DNA of 64,000 nt from Victivallis vadensis (GCF_003096415.1 NZ_QEKH01000023.1:26531-90530), one strand, 5' to 3'. Shown: positions 8,650 to 18,865, numbered from the stretch's first letter. Notes: a model not told the origin generated them from the sequence alone. A program made the numbers and translations.

Positions 8650-11600
8650 TTACAGAGAATCCCGGTAACGGATGTCCAGCACAATCCCATCGGCATCAAT
8701 GAGCTTGATCCGGTCGGTTCCGGCAAGTTCGGGCAGAGGGGCGCCGGGAACCAGTTCCACATTCTTCCGGCCGTCGGCGTCCGAAGCGACGAGTTTCGCT
8801 CCGGCAGGCATTTCCTTTGCCTGAAGTTTTCCGTCCTTCAGGGAGATGAGCCGGGGATATTCCGCGATGGCGATCGTCTTCTGCGGACGCACCCGGCAGC
8901 TGAGCATGCCGTCCTGCGGCGTCAGCTCCCGTCCGGTCGTCAGTTCGACGTAGTGGACGTCTTCGCGGGGGGCGACCTTCAGCAGCGGCTGATCGACGGT
9001 GTATCCGGTCGCGTTGAAAAGCGTCCAGATCCGCTTCCGGTCAGAGGCGAAGCGATTGGCGTAAACCCCTTTGGCGGCACTGTCGACCAGCGGCTCGATT
9101 TCGCCATAATCGAAAGCGTCGTTGTTGTCGAGCAGCAGCGACCGGATATGGTCGGGGTACTCGCCGGAGTTGTAAACGCCGACCGCATTCCACAGCCACA
9201 GATCGTGCGGAGCGGGCTTGTGGTCGCCCGCATCCTCGATGATTTCAAAGAGCTTGCAGTTCCGGAAATAGAAGCGCAGCAGATTGATCTGAGCCGGGCG
9301 GGCGAAGCTCCGGCGGGCGATGCCGTCGTAACTCAGCGCTCCGTCGAGCGTGGAAACCAGCATGTCGTAACCCGGAAACTCGGTCAGCAGCAGCACTTCC
9401 TTGCCGGAGCGGCCGAGTTTCTCCCGGATGCCGCGCGTGATGTAGGCGACCGCCTGAAGCACCGGATTGCCCCAGCCTTCATTCGAAAAGAGATGCTCGT
9501 GCATGGTGCTGAAGCAGAGATGCCCGCCGCCGCCGAATTCATCGAGACGCACGCCGTCCGCGCCGGTTTCCTCGACGACCCGCACCACGTCGTCGATCGT
9601 GTAATCGGCGAACTTTCCGGCATTAACGCACATGGCGTACTGGTGAAATTTGGCGACGATTCCCGGAGGCATGGTCGGATTGGCGACATCGTGCGCCGGA
9701 GCGCATTTGTACTGATGGTTTATGACCGCAAATTCGGGAACCATCTTCGCGTTTCTCGCGGAGGCGTCCATCAGCACCGCGTCGTAATAGAGCAGCGCCA
9801 CCTGACCGGCATTCTTGAGATCCTGAAGATGCTGCCGGAAAGCGGGCAGCCCGCCCCACTGCGGATTGTAGCCGTCGTAATCGCCGAGCGCATACGAAAG
9901 CACTTTTTCGCCGGTGGCCGGATCGCGCCAGACCAGCACTTTTTCCACCCACGGGTCTTTGGCGAATCTGCCGATTTCCTCAAACGGCAGCTTCCAGTAG
10001 AGCGATTTGGTGAGCGTCCACCAGCTGCACAGCTCCCAGATGTCGGCGGGGCGTTTGTGGTGTTTCCCCTGATACGAGGTGTCGTACTTGCCGTCTTTCC
10101 AGAGCGGGGAGCCGAGCCCCATGCCGGCGCGGTAGTTCCACCGGCCGGTAAGCTTGCCGGGGAAGGCCTGCCGGGGCCAGACGCCGGACGCCCAGTCGGC
10201 GTAACGCTGCATCGCCGCTTTCCAGTTGCCCGCATGGGTGCCGATCACGGCGTCCGGCAGGGAGACCTTCACGCCGGGGGCGTAGGGGCGTTCGGCATAG
10301 TCGATCGCCATGCCCGCATACTCTCCCTCGGAAAGGGCGTGCGGCCAGTGGTGCTCCGACTCGAAAAATCCAGGCGTGGTGCCGGTGCAGAGGTGGTACA
10401 GATCGGGATGCTTCACCCCTTTTCCCTTGCGCAGGTTCAAAAACTTGTAGGAAGCCTCCGGGTCGTCGCCGCGCAGATAGACGCCGCCGCCGGAAGTGCG
10501 TGAAAAGAGATCGACCATCTGCCACCAGGCGTCGTTCTGGCCGTAGGCGCTGCGGAAGCGGCAGTTTTCGCCGCCGATGATGCCGCCGCCGAAGGGAAAG
10601 CAATAGAAATCGTCTTCCGGCTTTGCGGAGAGCGTGATCCCGTCCAGATGCGGAAAGGCCAGTGCAAAGTCGGCGCCGGACTCCCCGCGGTTCGTGACAT
10701 CGAGCTTGAAACGCAGTTCATCCCGTTCCGCGATGACCGAAACAGTGCATTCCAGTCTGGGTTCTTCCAGAAAAACGACCGCCTGAAAACCGTTCGACAG
10801 CGACTTGACCGACGTCACTTTTCCGTCCCGGGCATCGTAGGTCCTGCCGCCGGCATGGATGCGGAAAATCCGGGTTTCATCTGCGGCTTTCAGGATGTTT
10901 CTATTGACTTCCGCACAGAACAGGCTCTTGAGCGCCAGTGCGGGAGCAAGCTGGAATTCCGCCCGAATCGCCTCATTTTCAAGGATGGCGGTCGAGTTGT
11001 CGATCCGGCAGGAGGGTGCGGCGCCGGTGCGCACGCCGGCGGGAGCGCTCACTTCGGGCGTCATATCGGGGCGGGCGACAGGCCACTCCAAGGCGGGGGC
11101 GAATGACGCCCTCACCGACCGCACCTTGCCGTTGCGGCACTCGACGGCGAACGGAACTCCCGTGTTGAAGCTCAGCGTATTGCCGCTGCGGGTGAAAGCG
11201 ACCGCGGCGCCCTTTTCGTCAACTGCGGAAAATTCAGCACCCGGCTCCGTGGCAAACGCAAGGGTCAGCGGCCGGGATTCATCCCAGTGCCGCCGCAATT
11301 CCAGACGGAAAAGCTCCCCTTCGTCCGCCGCATAAGCGAACAGCTGTTCGGAGTCGCCGACGATGCCGTTCCCGGCCTTCCACTCCGCGCTCCCCTGCTC
11401 CCCGACGCTGGAGAGCCTGAGCCGCATCATGAATTCGCCGCACTCCTGATTCTGCTCGCGGTTCCAGTCACGGCTCCAACTTTTCCCGCCGTCGCGGCTG
11501 ACGGAGCTGGCGGTATTCTTCACGCTCCGGTCGATGCTGGGATAGATGAAATCGTCGCCGTCATCGACTTTGGCTACCGAAATCGAAATCTCCTCACGAT

Positions 11601-12666
11601 TCAGCAGCAGCGACTTGTCGATCGGAATTTCGACCCAGTCGTTGAGTTTGTTGGAAGTCGCGCTGCGGGCGGGCAGCCGCGGATCGGCGGTATTGAGCAC
11701 GATCTCCTTTCCGCCATCGAACCGGATGCGGAATTTTTCAGTCAGGCCGTTCGGTGCCTCTTGGTTGAGCGCCGTGCTGTAATCGAATACGCCGATGTGC
11801 AGCTTCAGATAGACCTTGTCCGCCTTTTCAAGGCTTCCGGCGGGGAGCTTCGTCAGCGGGAACACCTTCGCGGCGATATTGCCGGGACCGTTGCAGGGCA
11901 GGACGTCGAACGGATTCAACCCGCCCCAGCTGTTGTTGTCATTGGCCAGCTCCAGCACGCCGGGCCGGGGGGAATCCACCCGCCAGGAACCGGTCAACTT
12001 CTCCGAATCGACCAGCTTGAGCCGCATCATGAATTCGCCACTGCGTTGATGCGTGGCGCGATTCCAGTCACGACTCCAGGTTTTACCTCCGTCGCGGCTG
12101 ACGAAACTGGCGGTATTGTTCACATTCCGATCGACGCTGGGATAGATGAAATCGTCTCCGTCATCGACCTTGGCGACCGATATAGCGATCCTGTCGCGGT
12201 TGAGCAGCAGCGACTTGTCAATCGGAATCTCGACCCAGTCATTGAGTCTGTTGGAAGTCGCGCTGCGGGCCGGCAGCCGCGGATCGGAGGTGTTGAGCAC
12301 GATCTCCTCGCCGCCATCGAACTGGATTCGGAATTTTTCAGTCAGACCATTCGGAGCTTCTTTATTAAGATCCTTGCTGTAATCCAACACACCGATATGG
12401 AGCCTCAGATAGACCTTGTCCGCTTTCGCGAGGCTCCCGGCAGGCAGCTTATCCAGCGGAAACTCTTTTCTTGCAATGCAGTTGGAACCATTGCACGGCA
12501 GAACATCGAAGCCGTTCAGCCCGCCCCAGCGATTGCTGTCGTTGGCCAGCTCCAGCACGCCGGGCAGGGGGGAGTCCACCCGCCACTCCGCGCCGATCAG
12601 CGGCAGTAATGCGACAGAAGCAATTGCGGAGGCGGTAATTCTTTTCAATTCATTGTACATCATCAT
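8650..12666 (-). CDS. large secreted DUF6259-type glycoside hydrolase-like protein with duplicated N-terminal domain
   Basis: This 1338-residue protein has a signal peptide (about residues 1-26, ending PLIGA). Two copies of a 200-residue beta-sandwich-like domain follow (residues 28-227 and 228-427), then a beta-rich segment and a TIM-barrel-like region whose motifs (WELCSWWTL, YYDAVLMD, ADGVRLDEFGGGG near residue 1035, LLLTEFPGYDML) match the DUF6259 group distantly related to endo-glycosidases. Acidic residues in RLDEFG and LLTEF are likely catalytic; this is inference. AGGAAAA precedes the start. It follows the pseudopilin gene by 22 bp, so the secreted enzyme is cotranscribed with a prepilin-type protein. 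The substrate is unknown. Confidence 0.7.
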   Translation of the reverse strand: MMMYNELKRITASAIASVALLPLIGAEWRVDSPLPGVLELANDSNRWGGLNGFDVLPCNGSNCIARKEFPLDKLPAGSLAKADKVYLRLHIGVLDYSKDLNKEAPNGLTEKFRIQFDGGEEIVLNTSDPRLPARSATSNRLNDWVEIPIDKSLLLNRDRIAISVAKVDDGDDFIYPSVDRNVNNTASFVSRDGGKTWSRDWNRATHQRSGEFMMRLKLVDSEKLTGSWRVDSPRPGVLELANDNNSWGGLNPFDVLPCNGPGNIAAKVFPLTKLPAGSLEKADKVYLKLHIGVFDYSTALNQEAPNGLTEKFRIRFDGGKEIVLNTADPRLPARSATSNKLNDWVEIPIDKSLLLNREEISISVAKVDDGDDFIYPSIDRSVKNTASSVSRDGGKSWSRDWNREQNQECGEFMMRLRLSSVGEQGSAEWKAGNGIVGDSEQLFAYAADEGELFRLELRRHWDESRPLTLAFATEPGAEFSAVDEKGAAVAFTRSGNTLSFNTGVPFAVECRNGKVRSVRASFAPALEWPVARPDMTPEVSAPAGVRTGAAPSCRIDNSTAILENEAIRAEFQLAPALALKSLFCAEVNRNILKAADETRIFRIHAGGRTYDARDGKVTSVKSLSNGFQAVVFLEEPRLECTVSVIAERDELRFKLDVTNRGESGADFALAFPHLDGITLSAKPEDDFYCFPFGGGIIGGENCRFRSAYGQNDAWWQMVDLFSRTSGGGVYLRGDDPEASYKFLNLRKGKGVKHPDLYHLCTGTTPGFFESEHHWPHALSEGEYAGMAIDYAERPYAPGVKVSLPDAVIGTHAGNWKAAMQRYADWASGVWPRQAFPGKLTGRWNYRAGMGLGSPLWKDGKYDTSYQGKHHKRPADIWELCSWWTLTKSLYWKLPFEEIGRFAKDPWVEKVLVWRDPATGEKVLSYALGDYDGYNPQWGGLPAFRQHLQDLKNAGQVALLYYDAVLMDASARNAKMVPEFAVINHQYKCAPAHDVANPTMPPGIVAKFHQYAMCVNAGKFADYTIDDVVRVVEETGADGVRLDEFGGGGHLCFSTMHEHLFSNEGWGNPVLQAVAYITRGIREKLGRSGKEVLLLTEFPGYDMLVSTLDGALSYDGIARRSFARPAQINLLRFYFRNCKLFEIIEDAGDHKPAPHDLWLWNAVGVYNSGEYPDHIRSLLLDNNDAFDYGEIEPLVDSAAKGVYANRFASDRKRIWTLFNATGYTVDQPLLKVAPREDVHYVELTTGRELTPQDGMLSCRVRPQKTIAIAEYPRLISLKDGKLQAKEMPAGAKLVASDADGRKNVELVPGAPLPELAGTDRIKLIDADGIVLDIRYRDSL
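11386..12585 (-). repeat. 600-bp in-frame tandem duplication
   Basis: Bases 11986-12585 and 11386-11985 are two direct copies with a period of exactly 600 bp, encoding 200 residues each (both begin W-R-V-D-S-P). They are close at DNA level with scattered substitutions, which suggests a fairly recent duplication of an accessory domain. Confidence 0.9.
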
Positions 12667-12688
12667 TTTTTCCTGCAGATAGTTTGAT

Positions 12689-13486
12689 TCAGGGAAGCAC
12701 GACCTTCACGGACGTGCTGTTGAGGATATATGCTCCCGGCCAGACTTTTCCATCGTTTCTCCACTGCTGGATGTCACCGGCTGAAATAGCGGAAACGTGG
12801 CCGTCGGCCCAGCCGATGTTGGCTTTCTGGTTATGCCGCAAATCAATGCCGGAAGCGCCGGTGGTAAGGGAGAAAGAGTAAGCCTGCATCATAGTGGAGG
12901 TCTCCCAGGTATCGGCATAAATCAGGAACTGGGAAGCGTTTTTGATTTTGGGGAAAGAGATAATCGTCCCCTCCCCCAGTCCCACGGTACTGGGATGCAC
13001 AAACGCCTGCGGATTCTCGTTGTAGTTCGGCGTATGCGCCGGCCCCTGCTCGCCATCCGTCGCATTGCCGGGCACACCGTAGATCGCCCCGAACTTTGTG
13101 CTCTCCTCATCTGAATTCGGCTCGGGAATCGCAGCAGCAGGCACAGCCGGACAACTGGCCACCTTGAAAGAGGGAAGACGGCGCGGATAAAGACCCGCCT
13201 GCCCCCAGGCAGTCACATACGTGCCGCGAACCATGCAGTTCAGGAGTGTATGCCAGGCCGCTCCATTTCCTTTCAGGAACGCAATGCCGTTATAGTCATC
13301 GGCATACTGTTGCGTCGCGAGCATGCACTGCTTGAGGTTGTTTGTGCAGCTGATTGCTTTCGCGCTGTCGCGAGCGCGGTTGAGGGCCGGCAGCAGCATG
13401 CCCGCCAGAATCGCAATGATCGCTATTACAACGAGCAGCTCAATAAGGGTGAAATTGTGTTTTTCCGTACTTACCGTCGTTTTCAT
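12689..13486 (-). CDS. prepilin-type pseudopilin with H-X9-DG motif (DUF1559-like)
   Basis: The 265-residue protein starts at 13486, where AAAGGAA precedes the ATG; the frame open to 13669 is not needed. An 11-residue leader [11 protein letters not shown] precedes [20 protein letters not shown], the type IV pilin / type II secretion pseudopilin N-helix with the conserved Glu at +5. Position -1 is Asn, not the usual Gly. The C-terminus has [13 protein letters not shown] prepilin peptidase should process it and a type II or type IV pilus-like machine should assemble it. It heads the operon with the DUF6259 enzyme 22 bp downstream, and has its own promoter carrying the AraC-locus motif. Confidence 0.88.
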   Translation of the reverse strand: MKTTVSTEKHNFTLIELLVVIAIIAILAGMLLPALNRARDSAKAISCTNNLKQCMLATQQYADDYNGIAFLKGNGAAWHTLLNCMVRGTYVTAWGQAGLYPRRLPSFKVASCPAVPAAAIPEPNSDEESTKFGAIYGVPGNATDGEQGPAHTPNYNENPQAFVHPSTVGLGEGTIISFPKIKNASQFLIYADTWETSTMMQAYSFSLTTGASGIDLRHNQKANIGWADGHVSAISAGDIQQWRNDGKVWPGAYILNSTSVKVVLP

Positions 13487-13556
13487 AATGGAATGTTCCT
13501 TTCTGACTTCCTGCAAAAGTCGCTTGAGTTTACGGATAAATTGTTCCGTCAACAAT

Positions 13557-13626
13557 ATTATACTATGAGACTGCTTGTTCAACAAGTGCAATTCTCTTAT
13601 AAATATGGATTTTTCTATCAAACCAA
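13557..13626 (-). promoter_or_regulatory. promoter of the pseudopilin operon with shared upstream motif (copy A)
   Basis: On the minus strand TTGTTG (13580-13585) and TAAATA (13557-13562) are separated by 17 bp. The shared motif, read on the plus strand as CTCTTATAAATATGGATTTT, starts at 13594, 8 bp beyond the -35 box. The same motif at the same distance precedes the symporter and the sialidase-like gene. Confidence 0.6.
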
Positions 13627-13665
13627 CGCTACCGTTCCGGTTTCGGTGCCCCGCCGGAAACACCG

Positions 13666-15726
13666 TCAATCCCCGGATGGATCCGTTACCGGCTCCGCAG
13701 ATTCTTCGCCGGCGTTCCGGCCGTTGACCACCCGCCCGTCGTCCGCGTCATTGCGTTTCCGGGTGCGCAGCGCCCGGAACAGCTTCACCACATCGGCGGC
13801 GCCTCCGATCAGGAACCAGATGGTCGTGCCGATGCCGAGCCCGAATCCCAGCATCACATAGCCCCGCCACAGCCGGAGCCAGTGCAGCGGCTGCCAGCCC
13901 AGCACGAAGTGTCCGAGCGTACCTGCGACGAAGGCGACTGTCCAGAGCAAAGTCCACAGGAGCGACGCGAAAAAGAGCAGGCGGTCAAACCGTGTGAATT
14001 CATCAGTCAACCCGAAGATCCTCCAGATTTTACCGGCGGACCATACCTCCCGGTGTTCGCCGGAGATGTCGTACTTGCCGCGATGAAGCATTTTTTCGAG
14101 GTTGAAATTTTCCGTGCCGTGCACCTTGCGGTCGATATACGAAACGATGAAATAGCTTGCGAACCCGGTCAGGGTGATCGCAAACGCGAGGACCTGGCTG
14201 TTGACCGGGAAGCGTTCCCGGCGGGCGAGCAGCCACTGTGCAGCGGATTCCGGCGCATGTTCGGCCAGCACCGGAGCGAGGGCCGGCCAGCACTGCTGCA
14301 GCGCGATGCTGCCGAGCGCCAGTCCCGAACCGAGGATCATCGCCACCCAGGCGCCGAGCGTCGAACCGCTCCGGCTGTACAGGCCGCCGATCAGCACCGC
14401 GCCCGCGCCGCCCGTGAAAATCGCACCGGTGATCTGGAAGAAAAGCAGAATGTATTCGGTCTGCTTGAAGAGCCAGCTGAAGAAGAAAGCAAAAACTCCG
14501 ACGAAGACGATCGACAGCCGCAGCAGCAGGATATGCTGTTTTTCGGTGAACGGTTTCTTGCGGAAGGGCATGATCACATCCTGCACGAAGATGGACCCCC
14601 AGCTGTGCATGTAGGAGTCATCGGTCGAGAGCATCGCCGCCAGCATCAGCGCCGCGAACAATCCGAGCAGTCCGGGCGGCAGGATGTGGGAGAGAAACAG
14701 CGGCACGCGCGCCTGGCTGACCTCCTGCCCGTGAAGCGTGCCGAGCGTTTCCGCAACCGTCTGTGCGCTGTCGGCATATTGCGGGCTGTTGAAGAAAGTA
14801 AAGGCGCAGATCGGGATGAAAAGCAGCAAGGCCCACTGCACCAGCTGCCGCCATACTCCGAGAAAACGCGCCATTTTCGCTTCATGCGCACTTTTGGCGG
14901 CGGCCGCATAACCCGACTGCCCCTGCCAGGTGCCGCTGGTCAGCACCACCAGCACAATGCCCATCAGGAAGAACCAGATGTTGAAATCCCGGATTCCGGT
15001 CGTGTCGAAAGGGTTGAAAAGCGATTGTCCCGGATTCTCCGCCGCATGCACGGTCAGCGTCTCGAAAATCGTCTCCCAGTCGAACCGCATCACCATGAAG
15101 ATCATCAGGATCAGGAACACGATATTGCAGAAGGTTCCCTGGATGAAGTCGGTCAGCATGATCGCAAGCTGTCCGCCGCAGATCGCGAACGTGACGCCGA
15201 GCGAAATCACGAAAAGGAGCAGACATACGTAGGTGCTGAACACGAAGGGAATCCCGGCGATCTGGAAGCTGTCGGGCAGCTTGCAGAAAAACATGAAGAA
15301 TTTGACCGAAACCGACGGGAAAATCCCGTAGTTCAGCACGCCGGAGAGCCATCCCAGCATTCCGCTGAACACCCGGAAGCGGCGGCTGTAGCGCACCTCG
15401 AAAAACTGCGCCATCGTAAAGCAGCGCGTCTCCCTGAAGCGGTAATAGACCCAGCCGCAGATCGACATGAGCAAAGCGATCGGCCCGGAAAGGAATCCCC
15501 ACCAGACCGGGGAAAATCCCGCGATATAGTACTGTTCAAACGTCGCGATGATCGAAATCGCGCCGATGCCGGCGATGCCGTCGGTGACGGCCAGCAGATA
15601 CCGGCCCGCGCAACGGTTGGCGGCAAGAAAATCCGCCGTGCTTTTGACCTGGCGCTGGCTGATGATCAGTGTGGCCGTCAGTATGAGCAGCAAAGCTCCG
15701 ACAATTCCCCAGTCGAGCAGTTGCAT
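13666..15726 (-). CDS. sodium:solute symporter family (SSS) transporter
   Basis: This 686-residue integral membrane protein starts at 15726, where AAGGAACC precedes the ATG; the frame open to 16326 is antisense to the AraC gene. It begins with a membrane helix ([17 protein letters not shown]), then [12 protein letters not shown] and the [18 protein letters not shown] segment typical of SSS proteins, and has about 13 predicted helices with a long C-terminal tail. Members couple Na+ to uptake of sugars, sialic acid, amino acids or vitamins. The AraC gene next to it and the hydrolase operon downstream suggest a sugar or sialic-acid-like substrate. The exact substrate cannot be read from the sequence. 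Confidence 0.88.
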   Translation of the reverse strand: MQLLDWGIVGALLLILTATLIISQRQVKSTADFLAANRCAGRYLLAVTDGIAGIGAISIIATFEQYYIAGFSPVWWGFLSGPIALLMSICGWVYYRFRETRCFTMAQFFEVRYSRRFRVFSGMLGWLSGVLNYGIFPSVSVKFFMFFCKLPDSFQIAGIPFVFSTYVCLLLFVISLGVTFAICGGQLAIMLTDFIQGTFCNIVFLILMIFMVMRFDWETIFETLTVHAAENPGQSLFNPFDTTGIRDFNIWFFLMGIVLVVLTSGTWQGQSGYAAAAKSAHEAKMARFLGVWRQLVQWALLLFIPICAFTFFNSPQYADSAQTVAETLGTLHGQEVSQARVPLFLSHILPPGLLGLFAALMLAAMLSTDDSYMHSWGSIFVQDVIMPFRKKPFTEKQHILLLRLSIVFVGVFAFFFSWLFKQTEYILLFFQITGAIFTGGAGAVLIGGLYSRSGSTLGAWVAMILGSGLALGSIALQQCWPALAPVLAEHAPESAAQWLLARRERFPVNSQVLAFAITLTGFASYFIVSYIDRKVHGTENFNLEKMLHRGKYDISGEHREVWSAGKIWRIFGLTDEFTRFDRLLFFASLLWTLLWTVAFVAGTLGHFVLGWQPLHWLRLWRGYVMLGFGLGIGTTIWFLIGGAADVVKLFRALRTRKRNDADDGRVVNGRNAGEESAEPVTDPSGD

Positions 15727-15825
15727 GGAGGAGGTTCCTTTCCGATTTGTTTTTCCGCCGTTCCGGTCTTCCGGCCGGATGACGTGTTTGTGAAACTGTT
15801 TGCAATTGGTTTGATTACGGGCTAT

Positions 15826-15893
15826 ATTGTACCGTAAAACCAGAAGAAACACAAACACGATACTCTTAAAAATATGGATTTTCCGGGCAAAAC
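15826..15893 (-). promoter_or_regulatory. symporter promoter with shared upstream motif (copy B)
   Basis: Minus-strand TTGTGT (15849-15854) and TACAAT (15826-15831) are separated by 17 bp. The shared motif CTCTTAAAAATATGGATTTT (plus-strand reading) starts at 15863, again 8 bp beyond the -35. It overlaps the annotated ATG of the divergent AraC gene, so it could also control that gene. Confidence 0.65.
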
Positions 15894-16821
15894 CAGAAAA
15901 CGCGCCTCGTCGATTTACTGCCTGAAACTCAAAGGTTATTCCGGTGGCTATCACGCCACGGCGCTGAAATCGGTTCATTTCATGAATGACTGGGAAAAGG
16001 AGCTGTCCCACACGCAGTATCACAAGCATAATTTTTATGAGCTTGCGGTCGTTCTGCGCGGCGCCGGGACCCATCTGACCGACAGCCAGAAACTGCCGCT
16101 GCGCCCCGGCAGCGTTTTCCTGCTCCATCCGGGCGAAAGCCATGCCTACGAGTATTCCGAGCCGCTGACATTGATGAATTTCATGTTCGACTCGCAGATT
16201 CTGCGCCCCTACCGGAAATCCCTGAGCGGGCTCGCAGGCTACCCGTTGCTCTTCTGCCCGGCGGAGGAACGCCGTGAACTCTGCGTGGATTCCGCCACGC
16301 TCGCGGAACTCGATATCCTGTTGCACGCGATGGCGATGGAAAGCCGGCAGCGAAGTGCCGGCGCGGAGCTGCTGCTGATTTCACACCTGCTGAATCTGCT
16401 GGTGCTGGTGCTACGCAAATCCTGCAGTTATGTGGAAAGGGAGCGCTTCAACAGCGACATCGGAATTGCGGTCGCGTTCATGCGCCGCAATTATCAGGAG
16501 GAGATCAGCCTGCCCAAACTGGCGCGGCTGGCCAATTTGTCGGAAAGTTCGTTTTTCAGGAAATTCCGCGAGGAGATGAAAACTTCCCCGATGCAGTGGC
16601 TGCTCAATCTGCGGATCCGCAAGGCGATGGAGTTCCTGATCCGCTCCGACATGAACATCGGAGAAATCGCGGCGGCGACCGGCTTTTCCGACTCGCTCTA
16701 TTTTTCGCGGCAATTCCGCAGGCAGGTCGGAGTCTCCCCGAAAAATTATCGAAGCCAGGCGCACGGCCCCCGCCAAATCATTCACGGGCTGCAGACTCTG
16801 GAGGAAATCGGCGACATCTAG
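15874..16821 (+). CDS. AraC family transcriptional regulator
   Basis: This is a 315-residue protein. The N-terminal cupin-like sensing domain contains HTQYHKHNFYELAVVLRGAG and RPGSVFLLHPGESHAYEYSEP (about residues 48-95). The C-terminal AraC DNA-binding domain has two helix-turn-helices, one near residue 211 (LPKLARLANLSESSFFRKF) and one near 262 (IGEIAAATGFSDSLYFSRQF). It is transcribed away from the symporter and probably controls the symporter, pseudopilin and sialidase-like promoters through their common motif. The start is uncertain: the ATG at 15874 has no good ribosome binding site and lies inside copy B of the motif, so a later start (for example Met37) is possible. Confidence 0.9.
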   Translation: MDFPGKTRKRASSIYCLKLKGYSGGYHATALKSVHFMNDWEKELSHTQYHKHNFYELAVVLRGAGTHLTDSQKLPLRPGSVFLLHPGESHAYEYSEPLTLMNFMFDSQILRPYRKSLSGLAGYPLLFCPAEERRELCVDSATLAELDILLHAMAMESRQRSAGAELLLISHLLNLLVLVLRKSCSYVERERFNSDIGIAVAFMRRNYQEEISLPKLARLANLSESSFFRKFREEMKTSPMQWLLNLRIRKAMEFLIRSDMNIGEIAAATGFSDSLYFSRQFRRQVGVSPKNYRSQAHGPRQIIHGLQTLEEIGDI

Positions 16822-16859
16822 CGCGCCGTTTTCCTGCGAGTTCATCACCCCGAAGCGTC

Positions 16860-18434
16860 TTATTTCTGTCGCCGCTCCGTCGCGGGCGCCGGAACGGCTG
16901 CGACCAGTACGGAAGTATTCGGCGTTTCACCGGAATAATATGCCAGATAATGCTTCCTCCCGATGGCGGTGGCGTTCACATTGCCTGCGTCAACCGTGGC
17001 GGAGTCGCCGAAAACGATGATTTCAGGATCAGGCCACGCCAGAGGCTTGCCCCAGATCTCGTCGATTTTCGCTACTCTCCGTTTGAGCATCCCCCGGCCC
17101 CTCTGGTAATAATAATTGCTGACCAGCCCGGTTTCCCGGTCATAGATCAGACTCGGCGTCGACATCATAACATCGGTGATATTCGTCTTGCTGCGTTTCC
17201 ACGTCTTGCCGTAATCATCGGATTCCATCTGAAACTGCGCCCGCTCCGCACTGTCGGGAGAGTATTCAATCCTCCCGACGGCGAAAATTCTGCCGTCTCC
17301 CAGATAAACCGCTGACGGCTCCGTCATCCACTCTTTGTGCGGCAGGGCATCTTCAACGGTATATTGCGTCCAGGTATTGCCGTTGTCCCGACTGACCAGC
17401 GTGCCCCATGCGTTCAATTTTTCCGCACCGTAGTTGCCGGTGAACCAGAGCGCCATCAGGCCGACCGTCGGCACATGAAACACATCGGTGATCTGCATCG
17501 GCACCGGATCAAGATCCGGCATGACGACGTATTCGAAATGGACCCCGTCCGCAGTCCGGTAGAGATCGTGCCGCCGTTCGCCAATCCCCTGCCGCCTGAC
17601 CCAGAACAGCAATTTTCCGTTTTCATCCAATCCCTTGCCGATGGGAACCTCCCCGTAAACGGTATCCGCCGTCACGATTGCTTCGGGAGACCAGGTTTTG
17701 CCGAAATCGACGGAACTTCTCACATAGACATTCCTTTTCGGCTCACTGGTGACATGTGCGCTGCCGCGCGAATAGGTGCAGACAAGTTTATTGCCGTCGG
17801 CCTGCATCATCGGCCATGAATTGTAACCGGGACGGCTTTCGACCGTGAATGGTATAATGCTTTCCCGGACGGGAGTGAACGTTGCCGAAACCAGGCCGGT
17901 ATCGTGCTTGAAGGTATCGCCGAAATCGCCTGCGCAGCGTTCGATGGAAAAACTGATCGGCAAATCCGGTTTTACCGGACAACAGGATTCCAGAAGAATG
18001 GTTCTGGATTCCATCGGCCTGCCGGTGAGCCGGGTCCTGACCGGCGGGCCGGAAAATTTCGTAACGACCTCTCCGGATTCCGGATGTTTCTGCACCAGGC
18101 GGACTCTGTAGACATCTTCAAAATCCGAAACCGTTTCATCAGCAACGGAGAGTACGGCTATTTCAACCTGCATGCCCTTGTATCCCGCCGGAATTCCCTC
18201 GCACTTTCCCGAAACGGCTGTTTTACCGCGCTTTCCATCAAAAATCCAGACCGGAGTTTTCCGGGAACCGGCTTCAACACTCTTTTTCGTCATTCCCGCA
18301 TTTGCCGCCGCTAATTCATCTGCCTGAAAAGTAAACGAAGTACGGGATGGCTCTCCTGCATTGCAACCTATAGCCAAGCCGATTCCAATTGCAACTTGCC
18401 AGATTTTTTTCTTCCGGATCGTTTTCAACAACAT
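16860..18434 (-). CDS. secreted BNR/Asp-box protein, sialidase-like (GH33-type fold)
   Basis: This 524-residue protein starts at 18434, where GGAGG lies upstream; an in-frame ATG at 18455 has no such site. A signal peptide ending AIGC-NAG could be Sec or lipoprotein type; the lipobox is imperfect. At least three Asp boxes (S-x-D-x-G-x-T-W type) appear: SSVDFGKTW near residue 240, SRDNGNTW near 345 and SDDYGKTW near 405. This indicates a six-bladed propeller like exo-sialidases. The catalytic Arg triad was not verified, so another propeller hydrolase is possible. It carries the shared AraC-locus motif upstream. Confidence 0.75.
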   Translation of the reverse strand: MLLKTIRKKKIWQVAIGIGLAIGCNAGEPSRTSFTFQADELAAANAGMTKKSVEAGSRKTPVWIFDGKRGKTAVSGKCEGIPAGYKGMQVEIAVLSVADETVSDFEDVYRVRLVQKHPESGEVVTKFSGPPVRTRLTGRPMESRTILLESCCPVKPDLPISFSIERCAGDFGDTFKHDTGLVSATFTPVRESIIPFTVESRPGYNSWPMMQADGNKLVCTYSRGSAHVTSEPKRNVYVRSSVDFGKTWSPEAIVTADTVYGEVPIGKGLDENGKLLFWVRRQGIGERRHDLYRTADGVHFEYVVMPDLDPVPMQITDVFHVPTVGLMALWFTGNYGAEKLNAWGTLVSRDNGNTWTQYTVEDALPHKEWMTEPSAVYLGDGRIFAVGRIEYSPDSAERAQFQMESDDYGKTWKRSKTNITDVMMSTPSLIYDRETGLVSNYYYQRGRGMLKRRVAKIDEIWGKPLAWPDPEIIVFGDSATVDAGNVNATAIGRKHYLAYYSGETPNTSVLVAAVPAPATERRQK

Positions 18435-18498
18435 GCACCTACCTCCATTTTTCATTTTCTGCCGTCAGATACCAGATATATCTCCCAGCTTAGGTCAT

Positions 18499-18565
18499 AT
18501 AATAAATCAGAAAGCCCGGCACACCAAGTATGATACTCTTAAATTTATGGATTTTCAAGGCAAAG
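18499..18565 (-). promoter_or_regulatory. promoter of the sialidase-like gene with shared upstream motif (copy C)
   Basis: Minus-strand TTGGTG (18522-18527) and TATTAT (18499-18504) are separated by 17 bp. The shared motif CTCTTAAATTTATGGATTTT starts at 18536, 8 bp beyond the -35, the same geometry as copies A and B. Confidence 0.65.
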
Positions 18566-18865
18566 ATAGCTTTTCCGGCGCAACGGTTCGGTATCAGGGC
18601 GGCGTTGTTTGATTTCCCGTGCAGAACAAATATTCTTTCACTCTGCAAGCACAAGTCGAAAGAACGGAGCAGTAGTGATACTTAAAAATAAAATGACATG
18701 GTGTTTTCTCTGTCACGGCAGGAAATGGGACAGTCCGGGACGCCAGCCTCCTCGCCCTCCCCGCCTTTTTTTGGCAAACTAAATGCAACTGGTCCGACTC
18801 AAGGGGGTGCGTTTACTTTTTCAATTCCCAGAATAACTTTTTCCATTCTTTTTTGCACTCCCCTC
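18566..18865. other. intergenic region without a recognised gene
   Basis: Short open frames here have no motif or ribosome binding site. A partial resemblance to the AraC-locus motif (GATACTTAAAAATAAAATG near 18677-18695) is visible but not close enough to call. Confidence 0.4.

Noticed and set aside
13882..15837. 651-residue open frame on the plus strand
   Set aside because: Antisense to the SSS symporter; composition rich in E, R, Q and H with no membrane helices or motif.
15727..16326. N-terminal extension of the symporter frame
   Set aside because: The stretch is antisense to the AraC coding region; the ATG at 15726 has a good ribosome binding site and begins the first membrane helix.
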